From NCBI RefSeq assembly GCF_003116585.1, contig NZ_QEHM01000004.1, positions 452,264 to 516,263 of the forward strand: a stretch of DNA of 64,000 nucleotides, written 5' to 3'. Source of the stretch: Albibacillus kandeliae (lineage in GTDB: Bacteria > Pseudomonadota > Alphaproteobacteria > Rhodobacterales > Rhodobacteraceae). Positions 24,505 through 33,577 of the stretch are shown in pieces (position 1 is the stretch's first letter; each line of letters opens with the position of its first letter). The notes under the pieces are model-generated. The model worked only from the letters and a program-made list of their open reading frames with translations, searched no databases and was not told the origin of the DNA. The translations under genes were made by a program, and so were the position numbers.

Positions 24505-26621
24505 GGCGTGGTCTCGTCTTGCGCGGCGCGGATCGCGCGCCACAGGGTTTCAGGAGTCAATGGCATGTCGAGGTCGCTCACGCCAAGGGGGCGCAGCGCG
24601 TCGATGGCCGCGTTGAGTATGGCGGCCGGGGCCCCGATGGTTCCGGCCTCGCCCACGCCCTTGGCGCCCAGCGCGTTCAGGGGGCTTGGCGTTTCGGTCT
24701 TGAACAGGTCGAGCGGTGGAATGTCGGTGGCGCGGGGCATGGCGTAGTCCATGAACGATCCGGTCAGCAGCTGGCCGTCCTCGTCGTAGACCACGCGCTC
24801 CATCATCGCCTCGCCCACGGCCTGGGCAAAGCCGCCGGTGATTTGGCCCGCGACCGAGACGGGATTGATCACCCGCCCGGTGTCATCGACGCAGACCGCG
24901 CGCTCGAGCGTCGGGCTGCCGGTGTCGCGGTCGACGGACATGACGGCGAGGAAGGCACCATAGCCCCAGGCCATGCCCTCGTTCTCGTAGCGCAGTTCGG
25001 CGGTGATGGGCAGCGCCTCGCCCGCGCGTTGGCGGGCCATGACCTCTTCGCAGGCCCTGAGGACCGCGCTGCCTCCGATGGGCGTGCTGCGGCTGGCCAG
25101 CGCGCCGATGCCTTCGGGGCAGGTCGCGGTATCGCCGCAGGTAACCGCGATCTCGTCCGGGTGCAGCCCGAGCGCGTCGGCGGCGATCTGGGCAAAGGCG
25201 GTCTCGCGCCCGTGTCCCTGCGAGGAACTGCCGCTCTCGACGGTCGCGGTGCCGTCCGTGCCAAGCGTGACCCGCGCGCTTTCCCAGCCGCTGCCCGAGG
25301 GTTCGACGTAGAAGCCGATGCCGACGCCGACCAGTTCACCCTCGCCGCGGCGGCGGTCGCGGTCGGCGATCAGGGCGGGCCGGTCGACGGCCCGTTCCAG
25401 TTGATCGAGCGCGGCGGCGTAGTCGCCGGAATCGAGCAGGTTGCCGGTGCCGGTTTCGTGCGGCAGATCGGAGGGCCGCAGCAGGTTGCGCCTGCGCAGG
25501 TCCAGCGGGTCCACCGAGAGCTCGGCGGCCGCCTTGTCGATCAGGCGCTCCATCAGGCAATTCGCCTCGGGGCGCCCTGCCCCGCGGTAGATGCCGGTCA
25601 GCCCGGTGTTGTGCAGTTCTGCCCGCGCGGTGACGTCCAGCGCCTCTACCCGATAGCCCGAGGGCAGGACGCGGGCGGCATTCCACGAAGTGACGAGGCC
25701 GCTCTCTGGGAGCCAGTGGCCGACCGGGCCGACCGCTTCGGCCCGCAGGGCGAGGAAGGTGCCAGCGGCGTCGAGGGCGAGTTCGCCGGAACTGGTGACG
25801 CCCCTGCCGTGGGTTGCGGCGAGGAAATCCTCGGACCGGGTCGAGGACCACTTCACGTCGCGCCGGTGGTGCAGTGCGGCCCAGACGGCGAAGACCTCCT
25901 CGGGGTAGAGCGAAGCCTTCATCCCGAAGGCGCCGCCGACATGCGGGGCGATCACCCGGATGCGCGCCCGCTCGACCCCGAGGATGTCGGACAGGGCGTT
26001 GCGGGTCCGGTGAGGAGTCTGGCTGGACTGCCAGACCGTCACGCCGTCGGTGGCCGCGTCATAGGCAACCGCGATGGCCCGGGGCTCCATCGGGGCGGGC
26101 GCGAGCCGGGGGTGTTGCAGGCGGACCGAGACCACGCGATCGGCCTTGGCGAAGGCGGCGGCCACGTCGCCCGACTGCCAGCTTTGCCGCGCGACCTCGC
26201 GCGGGGCGTCGATGGCGAGATCCTCGATCTCGGGAAAGACGGCTTCGGCGGCGTCCTGCGCCTCGGCCAGGGTTTCGGCCAGCACTGCCGCGACGGGCTG
26301 ACCGACCGAGAAGACCTCGCCCCCTGCGAGGACCGGAAAGTCGGGCAGGTCGTGGAGCGGGATCACCGGGTTCACCGCAAGCTGCCCGATCTCGCCCAGA
26401 TCGTCGCGCAGGTGGATGGCCAGGACGCCCGGCATCTCGGCGGCATCGTCGCGGTCGACCGAGACCAGCCTGCCGCGCGCGACCGGTGAGCGCACGAAAG
26501 CGAGGTGCAGCGGCGCATCGAGCGGCAGATCACCGGTGAAGGTGCCCGCGCCACGGATCAGTACCGGGTCTTCCCGGCGCCTTAGCCCTTGGCCGACATA
26601 TGGCGCGCCATCGCCTCGCAT
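24501..26621 (-). CDS. Molybdopterin-binding large subunit, xanthine dehydrogenase/CoxL family
   Basis: A 706-residue Mo-hydroxylase large subunit. The first domain (GQGLRRREDPVLIRGAGTFTGD) and the Mo-cofactor domain are both complete. Motifs: VGGAFGMK, the active-site loop IYRGAGRPEANCLMERLID (form II CODH-like YRGAGR rather than the CO-type cysteine loop), SSSQGHGRET, and GAKGVGEAGTIGAP with the catalytic Glu. The ATG at 26621, 12 bases behind AGGAG, is preferred over two upstream ATGs. The FAD and 2Fe-2S subunits that such enzymes need are not adjacent; they must be elsewhere or the protein works with another partner. Confidence 0.9.
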   Translation of the reverse strand: MRGDGAPYVGQGLRRREDPVLIRGAGTFTGDLPLDAPLHLAFVRSPVARGRLVSVDRDDAAEMPGVLAIHLRDDLGEIGQLAVNPVIPLHDLPDFPVLAGGEVFSVGQPVAAVLAETLAEAQDAAEAVFPEIEDLAIDAPREVARQSWQSGDVAAAFAKADRVVSVRLQHPRLAPAPMEPRAIAVAYDAATDGVTVWQSSQTPHRTRNALSDILGVERARIRVIAPHVGGAFGMKASLYPEEVFAVWAALHHRRDVKWSSTRSEDFLAATHGRGVTSSGELALDAAGTFLALRAEAVGPVGHWLPESGLVTSWNAARVLPSGYRVEALDVTARAELHNTGLTGIYRGAGRPEANCLMERLIDKAAAELSVDPLDLRRRNLLRPSDLPHETGTGNLLDSGDYAAALDQLERAVDRPALIADRDRRRGEGELVGVGIGFYVEPSGSGWESARVTLGTDGTATVESGSSSQGHGRETAFAQIAADALGLHPDEIAVTCGDTATCPEGIGALASRSTPIGGSAVLRACEEVMARQRAGEALPITAELRYENEGMAWGYGAFLAVMSVDRDTGSPTLERAVCVDDTGRVINPVSVAGQITGGFAQAVGEAMMERVVYDEDGQLLTGSFMDYAMPRATDIPPLDLFKTETPSPLNALGAKGVGEAGTIGAPAAILNAAIDALRPLGVSDLDMPLTPETLWRAIRAAQDETTP

Positions 26622-26782
26622 CGCTGTTCGCATCTCCTGACTTCGCCGGGATACCATCAAAGGTCAGGCTTGAAGCCAAATAGAAAGAAAGCAACCAGCT
26701 ATAACCACGACGGATAGGCAAGCCGCTTGAACCAACGAATGATTAAGAGCAGTGTCGCATCGTTCCAGCCGGAGGTTCGATC

Positions 26783-27727
26783 TTGGCCACCAGCCACACC
26801 CGCATTGTCGAACGGGTCCTGACCCGCTTGAAGCTCAAGCAGCTGAGGCTGCTTGTCGCCGTGGGCCAGCACCATTCGATCCAGAACGCCGCGCGCGAAC
26901 TCAACGTCTCGCAACCGGCCGCCACCAAGATGATCAAGGACCTTGAACTGGACTTCGAGGTGCAGCTGTTCGAACGCACCAACCGGGGCGTGGTGCCGAC
27001 CCCGCATGGCGAGGCGCTGATCCGGCACGGCAAGCTGATCTTCGCCCAGATCTCGAATGCGGCGCAGGAACTCGATGACCTGAACGAGGGCAACAAGGGG
27101 CGCGTGGTTGTCGGCACCCTGCTGGCGGCCTCGTCACACCTGCTTCCGATGGCCATTGAAAAGCTGATCGCCGACCGGCCCAACGTCGCCGTGAAGGTGG
27201 TGGAGGGCACCAACGAGATCCTCATGCCCGCCCTGCGCTCGGGCGAGATCGACCTTGTTGTGGGGCGCCTGTCGACGCACCGGCACCGGCAGGAGATCGA
27301 GCAGATCGCGCTGTTCGACGAAAGGATCGTCGCGGTGGCCGGGGCGGATCACCCCCTGCTGGGCAAGAGCGTCGACAGCTTCGACGCCTTCAAGCCGTTC
27401 GGCTGGATCCTGCCCCCGCTGGAAACCACGCTGCGGCGGCAGATCGACCACTTCTTCGTCAACAACGGCCAGTACATCCCGCCGGTCACCATCGAGTCGG
27501 TATCCTACCTGACCAACCGCACCCTGATGCAGCGGCGCGACCTGATCGGGTTGCTGCCCTCGCACGTGGTGGCGCAGGACATTGCCAGCGGACTGCTCGG
27601 GCGGCTCGACTGGGACGTGCCGTTCGGCACCGGCCCGGTCGGCATTTCGCGGCGGATCAAGGAACGTCCCTCGCCCGCCTGCGCCGAATTCATCGAGGCC
27701 CTGAAAGAGGTTGCGGCCCGGATCTGA
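26783..27727 (+). CDS. LysR family transcriptional regulator
   Basis: A 314-residue regulator starting at TTG (26783) seven bases behind GGAGG. The N-terminal helix-turn-helix reads LKLKQLRLLVAVGQHHSIQNAARELNVSQPAATKMIKDLE-like in order, and the rest is the periplasmic-binding-type effector domain. It is divergent from the molybdenum hydroxylase gene across 161 bases, so it probably controls that operon in response to a pathway metabolite. It converges on the hydrolase at 27732 with a 4-base gap. Confidence 0.93.
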   Translation: MATSHTRIVERVLTRLKLKQLRLLVAVGQHHSIQNAARELNVSQPAATKMIKDLELDFEVQLFERTNRGVVPTPHGEALIRHGKLIFAQISNAAQELDDLNEGNKGRVVVGTLLAASSHLLPMAIEKLIADRPNVAVKVVEGTNEILMPALRSGEIDLVVGRLSTHRHRQEIEQIALFDERIVAVAGADHPLLGKSVDSFDAFKPFGWILPPLETTLRRQIDHFFVNNGQYIPPVTIESVSYLTNRTLMQRRDLIGLLPSHVVAQDIASGLLGRLDWDVPFGTGPVGISRRIKERPSPACAEFIEALKEVAARI

Positions 27728-27731
27728 GCGA

Positions 27732-28607
27732 TCAGTCCCGGACCAGCGCCAACAGGGCCTGCGAGAGCACGCTGGTTTCCTCGCACCAGTCGAGGATCAC
27801 GTCGAAGTGGTTGCGCCCGCCGACCACCTGAAGGTCGGTCGGCGCACCGGTCGCGCCCCAGGCCGAGGCAAAGCTGCCTGACTGGCGGGTAAAGCCCGCG
27901 GCCTCGTGTTCGGCCATGGCGACGGTCATCTTGCAGCCGTTCTCGGGCACGTGCCGCAGCGGGCTCAGCGCCTCGACCTCGGTGTCGCCGAGGGAGAGCC
28001 ATTCCTGCGCAAAGCTGCGCTGGATCGGCGCGAGGTCGAACAGCCCGCTGACCGGCATCGCCCCGGCGAGGATCGAGGACGGCAGACCGGCTTCCCGGTG
28101 CCACCCGTCCGCCGCGAGGGCTGCCGCGAGGTGACCGCCAGCCGAGCTGCCGGTGACGTAGATGCGCTTGCGGTCGATGTTCATCTTGCCCGCGTTGCGC
28201 CAGATGTAGGTCAGCACGGCCCGCATCTGCCGCACGATCTCGGACAGCGAGGCGTCGGGCGCCAGCGTGTAGTCCGGCACGATGGAGGAGATGCCGTGGC
28301 GTGTCATCAGGTCGGCGGGGAACAGCATGTGCTGACGCGACAGCGCGCGCCAGTAGCCGCCGTGGATGAAGACCACCACCGGCGTCTTGTATCCGCGTGG
28401 ACCGAGGAAATCGAACTTCTCGCCGGACTTGGTGTCATAGACCACGCCCTCCTGCTTCATGTGACGCAGGCCGAGATTGCGCGAAGCGTTGAGGTAGTCG
28501 TCCATGATCCGGTCGAACTCGGCCGGGGTCACCGTCGCGCGCGCGTTGTAGTCCTGATCGATCTGGTCCTTGTCGAGATGGCTATCGAACCCTTCAGACA
28601 CCGACAT
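27732..28607 (-). CDS. Alpha/beta hydrolase, arylformamidase-like
   Basis: A 291-residue serine hydrolase. The oxyanion HGGYWRAL motif and nucleophile elbow GSSAGG are those of the hormone-sensitive-lipase/arylformamidase branch; HGGYW is typical of kynurenine formamidase, and the C-terminal GRNHFDV supplies the catalytic His. The ATG at 28607 overlaps the end of livF by 14 bases, so the enzyme is the last gene of the ABC-transporter operon. It may hydrolyse an imported amide or ester, with N-formylkynurenine one option. Confidence 0.85.
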   Translation of the reverse strand: MSVSEGFDSHLDKDQIDQDYNARATVTPAEFDRIMDDYLNASRNLGLRHMKQEGVVYDTKSGEKFDFLGPRGYKTPVVVFIHGGYWRALSRQHMLFPADLMTRHGISSIVPDYTLAPDASLSEIVRQMRAVLTYIWRNAGKMNIDRKRIYVTGSSAGGHLAAALAADGWHREAGLPSSILAGAMPVSGLFDLAPIQRSFAQEWLSLGDTEVEALSPLRHVPENGCKMTVAMAEHEAAGFTRQSGSFASAWGATGAPTDLQVVGGRNHFDVILDWCEETSVLSQALLALVRD

Positions 28608-29295
28608 ATCCGTGTATCTTCTCCCTGTCGCGCTCAAGATCGGAGTTGCCGCCAGACCATACTACCACGCCTTTCTCAAGCACATAGTGACGGTCGGCCA
28701 GCCGCTTGAGCGCGGCGAGGTTCTTGTCGATCAGCAGGATCGACTGCCCCTCGGCCTTGAGCTTGCCGATGATATCCCAGATCTCGGCACGGATCACGGG
28801 GGCCAGCCCCTCGGTCGCCTCGTCGAGGATCATCAGCCGGGGGTTTGTCATCAGGGCCCTGCCGATGGCCAGCATCTGCTGTTCGCCGCCCGAGAGCGTT
28901 CCGGCCTTCTGACCGGCGCGTTCCTTCATCCGCGGGAACAGGTCGTAGACCCGTTCGAGCGTCCAGGGGTTGCTGCGCTTGAGGCGGTTGCCCGCTGTCG
29001 CGACAAGGTTCTCGCGCACGCTGAGCGTCGAGAAGATCTGCCGCCCCTCCGGCACCAGCCCGGCGCCCAGACGCGCCACCCGTTCGGGCGAGGCGCCCGC
29101 GATCTGGGTGCCGTCGAAGGTCACCTGACCGCCCTTGGCGCCCAGCAGGCCCATGATGGTGCGAACGGTCGTGGTCTTGCCCATGCCGTTGCGGCCCATC
29201 AACGTGACGAGTTCGCCTTCCTTCACTTCGAAGGACACATCGAACAGCACCTGGCTGGCGCCGTAGCCGGACTTGAGTTGATCGACAACCAGCAT
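28594..29295 (-). CDS. livF: ABC transporter ATP-binding protein, LivF type
   Basis: A 233-residue ATPase of the branched-chain amino-acid (HAAT) importer class: Walker A GRNGMGKTT, signature LSGGEQQMLAIGRAL, Walker B LMILDEATEGLAP. It starts one base inside the livG stop. In this class LivF and LivG form the heterodimer that drives uptake of branched-chain amino acids, amides, urea or aromatic acids. Confidence 0.95.
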   Translation of the reverse strand: MLVVDQLKSGYGASQVLFDVSFEVKEGELVTLMGRNGMGKTTTVRTIMGLLGAKGGQVTFDGTQIAGASPERVARLGAGLVPEGRQIFSTLSVRENLVATAGNRLKRSNPWTLERVYDLFPRMKERAGQKAGTLSGGEQQMLAIGRALMTNPRLMILDEATEGLAPVIRAEIWDIIGKLKAEGQSILLIDKNLAALKRLADRHYVLEKGVVVWSGGNSDLERDREKIHGYVGV

Positions 29296-30047
29296 CAGAC
29301 GTCCTCCTCGGCGCCAAGGTAGGCTTCGCGCACCTCGGCGCTCTCCCTGATTTCCTCGGCCGTTCCGGTCATGATGACGCGACCGTAGACCAGCACGGAA
29401 ATGCGGTCGGCAAGGGCATAGACGGCGTCCATGTCGTGCTCGACCAGCAGCATCGAGAACTTGCCGCGCAGGGCGCCGAGTTGTTCGATCATCCGCTGGC
29501 TCTCGAACTGGCCGAGGCCCGCCATCGGTTCGTCCAGCAGCAGCAGGCGCGGATTGCCCGCCAGCGCCATGATCAGTTCGAGCTGTTTCTTCTCGCCGTG
29601 CGACAGGTCAGAGACCAGCGTGTCGCCGCGACCGTGCAGACCGCTTTCCGCGATCATCGCGTCAGCCTCGGTCCAGACGTCGCGCCGGGCCATGCGGCGG
29701 TCGAACAGCCGCATGTTGTGGCCAACGTGCGCCTGCACTGCCAGCCCCACGTTCTCGCGCACGGTCGATTCCTGCAGCAGGCTCGCGATCTGGAAGGTGC
29801 GCCCCAGACCCATGCCGATGCGGTCGGTCTCGGGGCGCTGGGTCACGTCTGTTCCGGCCAGCCGGATGGTGCCCTCGTCGGACACCAGTTCGCCGCATAG
29901 CTGGTTGATGAGGGTGGACTTGCCCGCCCCGTTCGGCCCGATGAGCGCGTGGATCTCGCCTTCGCGCACGTCGAGAGTGACATGGTCGGTCGCGGTCAGC
30001 CCGCCGAAGCGTTTGACCAGTCCTTCGATCTGGAGGATCGCGCTCAT
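29295..30047 (-). CDS. livG: ABC transporter ATP-binding protein, LivG type
   Basis: A 250-residue ATPase with Walker A GPNGAGKST, a LivG-type signature (LSHGEKKQLELIMALAGNP), Walker B LLLLDEPMAGLGQ and the C-terminal extension found in LivG (DRISVLVYGRVIMTGTAEEIR). It overlaps livM by four bases. Confidence 0.95.
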   Translation of the reverse strand: MSAILQIEGLVKRFGGLTATDHVTLDVREGEIHALIGPNGAGKSTLINQLCGELVSDEGTIRLAGTDVTQRPETDRIGMGLGRTFQIASLLQESTVRENVGLAVQAHVGHNMRLFDRRMARRDVWTEADAMIAESGLHGRGDTLVSDLSHGEKKQLELIMALAGNPRLLLLDEPMAGLGQFESQRMIEQLGALRGKFSMLLVEHDMDAVYALADRISVLVYGRVIMTGTAEEIRESAEVREAYLGAEEDV

Positions 30048-31012
30048 GTTCGGCCTCCTGTCAGCCGCGAGATCAGCCCGCCGATGCCGCCCTTGGTGCC
30101 GAGGACGACGACCAGCAGGATGGCCCCGAGGATCAGCGGCCAGTGTTCGGTCCAGCCAGCGAGGTAGAATTCCAGCAGCATGAATGCCGCCGCGCCGATA
30201 ATCGGGCCGAAGAAGGTGCCGACCCCGCCAAGGATGATCATGATGATCAGGTCGCCGGACTTGATCCAGTGCATCATGTCCGGGCTTGCAAAGCGCAGCA
30301 GGTTCGCCTCGAGCGCGCCCGCGAGGCCGACGCCCATGCCCGAGAGGACAAAGGCGACCAGCTTGTAGCGGTAGGCCGGGATGCCCATGGCCGACATCCG
30401 CCGCTCGTTCTGGCGCAGGCCCGCGAGGATGCCGCCGAAGGACGAGTGGACGATGCGCCAGAGCACGAGGAAGAACAGCACGGCGATGACAAGGGTGACG
30501 AAGTAGAGGGTCATCCGGTTTCGCATGTTCAGACCGAAGAGCGCGTTGGTGCGGCTGATGATCAGGCCGTCATCGCCGCCATAGGCGGTCAGCGAGACGA
30601 AGAAGAAGAACAGCATCTGCGCGAAGGCCAGCGTGATCATGATGAACTGGACACCGCCGGTGCGCAGCGACAGCGCGCCGATCACGAGGGCGACCAGCCC
30701 CGAGACGATCATGGCGACCGGCAGGGTGATCAGCATCTGGTTGGTGCCCGGGATGAAGCCCAGCAGCGGGTCGCCCCCGGCGTGGTAGGCAAGGATGCCG
30801 ACCACGTAGGCGCCGACCCCGAAGAAGGCGGCATGCCCGAAGGACACCATGCCGCCATAGCCGAGGATCAGGTTGAGGCTCGCCGCGGCGATGGCATAAG
30901 CCAGCATCCGCGCGCCGAGGATCATCAGAGAAGATTGCCCGACGGCATCGGCGATGAACGGCAGGGCGATGAACAGCGCCAGCAGGATGGCGGCGGAAAG
31001 AAGATGTTTCAT
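30044..31012 (-). CDS. livM: ABC transporter permease, LivM type
   Basis: A 322-residue permease with about eight to ten membrane spans. The conserved cytoplasmic coupling segment LRQNERRMSAMGIPAYRYKL and the LNLILGYGGMVSFGHAAFFGVGAY-type region are typical of LivM. It begins one base after livH ends, so the five transporter genes form a single operon. Confidence 0.94.
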   Translation of the reverse strand: MKHLLSAAILLALFIALPFIADAVGQSSLMILGARMLAYAIAAASLNLILGYGGMVSFGHAAFFGVGAYVVGILAYHAGGDPLLGFIPGTNQMLITLPVAMIVSGLVALVIGALSLRTGGVQFIMITLAFAQMLFFFFVSLTAYGGDDGLIISRTNALFGLNMRNRMTLYFVTLVIAVLFFLVLWRIVHSSFGGILAGLRQNERRMSAMGIPAYRYKLVAFVLSGMGVGLAGALEANLLRFASPDMMHWIKSGDLIIMIILGGVGTFFGPIIGAAAFMLLEFYLAGWTEHWPLILGAILLVVVLGTKGGIGGLISRLTGGRT

Positions 31013-31013
31013 C

Positions 31014-31928
31014 TCAACCCTCCGCCGGGAACAGGCCCTTGGGCCGGAACAGAAGAACGATTGCCATCAGCAGGTAGATTCCCATCGCCGAGACGCCGAC
31101 ACCGACGGCCTGTGCGTCCGAAGGCTCCATGAAGTGCAGCAGCAGGGTGGGGAGGAAGGCGCGGAGCATGGTGTCGACGATGCCGAGGCCCAGCCCGGCG
31201 ACGAGTGCGCCCTTGACGGAGCCAAGCCCGCCGATCACTACCACGACGAAGGTCGCGAGGAGGATCTGCTCGCCCATGCCGACCTGAACCGAGAGGATCG
31301 GGCCGGTCATGTAGCCCGCGAGACCGGCCAGCAAGGCGCCGAGGCCGAAAACGAGAGTGTAGAGCAGGCGGATGTCGACACCCAGCGCGCGCACCATGTC
31401 GCGGTTGGTGGCGCCAGCGCGCACCAGCATCCCCACACGGGTCCGGTTGATCAGCAGGTAGAGCCCGATGGCGACCACCAGACCTGTCGCGATGATCAGC
31501 AGCCGGTACATCGGGTAGAACAGACCCGGCAGGATCTCGAGCGACCCGGAGAACAGCTCGGGCATCGGGGTAAAGACCGGCTGACGGCCGAAGATCAGCA
31601 CCACGAGCTGGTTGAAGATGAGGATCAGGGCAAAGGTGGCAAGGACCTGGTCGAGGTGATCGCGGGCATAGAGGCGGCGGACCACCAGCGCCTCGACGAC
31701 GACACCGGTGACCATCGCGGCGACCAGCGCGGCCGGCAGGCCCAGCCAGAAGGAGCCGGTCTCGGTTGCGACCCAGGTGCCGACGAAGGCGCCGACCATG
31801 TAGAGCGCGCCGTGGGCGAGGTTGATCACCCCCATGATCCCGAAGATCAGGGTCAGACCGGCTGCCATCAGAAACAGCATGACGCCGTATTGCAGCCCGT
31901 TCAGCAGTTGTTCGATGACAAGTATCAT
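31014..31928 (-). CDS. livH: ABC transporter permease, LivH type
   Basis: A 304-residue permease (QLLNGLQYGVMLFLMAAGLTL, INLAHGALYMVGAF) with the LivH coupling segment RAGATNRDMVRALGVDIRLLY. It follows the binding-protein gene after 81 bases that hold a stem-loop. Confidence 0.94.
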   Translation of the reverse strand: MILVIEQLLNGLQYGVMLFLMAAGLTLIFGIMGVINLAHGALYMVGAFVGTWVATETGSFWLGLPAALVAAMVTGVVVEALVVRRLYARDHLDQVLATFALILIFNQLVVLIFGRQPVFTPMPELFSGSLEILPGLFYPMYRLLIIATGLVVAIGLYLLINRTRVGMLVRAGATNRDMVRALGVDIRLLYTLVFGLGALLAGLAGYMTGPILSVQVGMGEQILLATFVVVVIGGLGSVKGALVAGLGLGIVDTMLRAFLPTLLLHFMEPSDAQAVGVGVSAMGIYLLMAIVLLFRPKGLFPAEG

Positions 31929-31962
31929 GAGCTTCCCGTCACGCGTGCGCGTGATGCAAGAA

Positions 31963-31989
31963 GGGGCGGGCGCGCGCGGCGCCCACCCC
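31963..31989 (-). other. Stem-loop between binding-protein gene and livH
   Basis: GGGGCGGGCGC / GCGCCCACCCC (31963-31973 and 31979-31989, one mismatch) forms a strong hairpin without a U tract. Such structures behind solute-binding genes usually raise their mRNA level over that of the permease genes. Confidence 0.5.
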
Positions 31990-32009
31990 CGTTTGACGTT
32001 ACAGCCGGA

Positions 32010-33176
32010 TTACATCTTGCACTGTTCGGCGTAGCTGTCGCCGTAGTTCTCCAGCAGCACTTCGCGGGTCTTGGTGTGGACGCCGGAGTCGTCCTTGACC
32101 ACGTCGAGGATGTACCAGTTGTGGATCGGGTGCTGGTTGGCGCCGAACTTGAAGTCGCCGCGGACCGAGGCAAAGTCGGCCTCTTTCAGAGCGGCGCGCA
32201 GGGCGTCGAGGTCATCGACACCACCGGTCTTGGCCAGGCCGGAGGCGATCAGCTTGCCGGTGTCGTAGCCCTGCGAGGCGTAGTAGGTGATCGGACGATC
32301 GCCGTACTTTTCTTCCCAGGCGGCCACGAATTCCTTGTTGGCCTCGTTGTCGAAGTCGCGGTTCCAGTGCGCGGTGGCAACCACGCCCACGGCCGCGTCA
32401 CCCACGGCGTTCAGCACGACGGCATCGGTCGACGGCTCGGACAGGACCATCGGGATCTGCCCCAGAAGGCCGGCCTGCTGGTACTGACGCATGAAAGCGA
32501 TCCCGAGGCCGCCCGGGTGGAACTGGAACACCACCTCGGGGTTGGCGGCGCGGATCTGGGCCATCTCGGCGGAGTAGTCGGTCTGGTCGAGCTGGGTGTA
32601 GAGCTCGCCCGCGATCTCACCGCCGAAGGTGCGCTTGAAGCCCGCGATGGCATCCTTGCCGGCCTGGTAGTTCGGGGCCAGCACGAAGGCGTTCTTGTAG
32701 CCGAGCTTCTTGGCGGCAGCGCCTGCGGCCTCGTGCAGGGCGTCGTTCTGCCATGCGACCACGAAGTAGTTCGGGTTGCAGCCTTCGCCCGCCAGCGTCG
32801 AGGGTGCGGCGTTGGGGCTGATGTAGATCACGTCGTTGGCGACGACATCGGGCACCGTGGCACCGGCGACGTTGGAGAAGATGATGCCGGTCATCAGCTT
32901 GACGTCTTCGTCGTACATGAACTTCTCGGCGATCTGGCGGCCGTTGCCCGGCTTCAGACCGTCATCCTCGACGAGGAATTCGACCGGGACGCCGCCCAGC
33001 TTGCCGCCTTCCATCTCGGCGGCGAGCATCAGGCCGTCGCGGGCATCCTGCCCGAGGTAGCCCGCAGGACCGGAGAGCGTGGTGATCACGCCGATCTTGA
33101 CGGCATCCTCGGCAAGGGCCGGGGCGGCGAGGGTCAGGGCCGCAGCGGTCGCAGCGGCAATACGGTTGAGGAACAT
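32010..33176 (-). CDS. livK: ABC transporter substrate-binding protein, branched-chain amino-acid family
   Basis: A 388-residue periplasmic receptor with signal peptide (MFLNRIAAATAAALTLAAPALA) and a type I periplasmic-binding fold (VKIGVITTLSGPAGYLGQDARDG; RFSYDE-like middle; FDFDNEANKEFVAAWEEKYG). Members bind branched-chain amino acids, amides, urea or aromatic acids. Together with the arylformamidase-like gene at the end of the operon, an amide or aromatic amino-acid derivative is a reasonable guess for the cargo. It is divergent from the GntR gene. Confidence 0.93.
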   Translation of the reverse strand: MFLNRIAAATAAALTLAAPALAEDAVKIGVITTLSGPAGYLGQDARDGLMLAAEMEGGKLGGVPVEFLVEDDGLKPGNGRQIAEKFMYDEDVKLMTGIIFSNVAGATVPDVVANDVIYISPNAAPSTLAGEGCNPNYFVVAWQNDALHEAAGAAAKKLGYKNAFVLAPNYQAGKDAIAGFKRTFGGEIAGELYTQLDQTDYSAEMAQIRAANPEVVFQFHPGGLGIAFMRQYQQAGLLGQIPMVLSEPSTDAVVLNAVGDAAVGVVATAHWNRDFDNEANKEFVAAWEEKYGDRPITYYASQGYDTGKLIASGLAKTGGVDDLDALRAALKEADFASVRGDFKFGANQHPIHNWYILDVVKDDSGVHTKTREVLLENYGDSYAEQCKM

Positions 33177-33577
33177 AGGTGACTCCCTTGTTGCTTTGTT
33201 CGTTCACGGCTCTTCTTGCGTGGCCTGTCCGATTGTGGCCGGGAAACCCCTCCCGCGGCAACCGGCCTTCCGCGAGGGGGCCGACGGCACGCCGGACGAG
33301 GGCCGGGAACGTCTCGAATTGCACACGGCTTCGCCGAGTTGTTTTAACATTAAAATAATGTCACCCCCGACAACGCAAGCAAATTGATGTTGCGGCATGT
33401 CGATATCTCATTTTGGTATGGCCAGCCGGGAAAGCGGGCCCCGGACGGGTCGAACCAGGCGCGCCGGAGGGCGGAATCCCCTGTTTTCCGCCGGTTCGGG
33501 AGAGCGTTTCGGAAATAGTCGACAATCGACAAATCCTCGGCTAGTCACGGGCCCGAACACGATGCGACGGACCCGGG
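33177..33577. promoter_or_regulatory. Divergent control region between livK and the GntR gene
   Basis: About 400 bases without a gene. It holds an AT-rich inverted repeat ACATT-AAAAT-AATGT (33347-33361) on the livK side and a palindrome GTCGA-CAA-TCGAC (33518-33530) about 50 bases before the GntR start. The latter is a plausible autoregulatory GntR site. No clear -35/-10 pair could be fixed for either direction. Confidence 0.4.

Noticed and set aside
24519..26489. A 656-codon open frame on the plus strand
   Set aside because: Antisense to the molybdenum hydroxylase gene, whose reading frame carries all expected motifs.
30954..33182. A 742-codon open frame on the plus strand
   Set aside because: Antisense to livH and the substrate-binding protein. 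The amino-acid composition (very high His, Asp, Gln) is typical of an antisense shadow.
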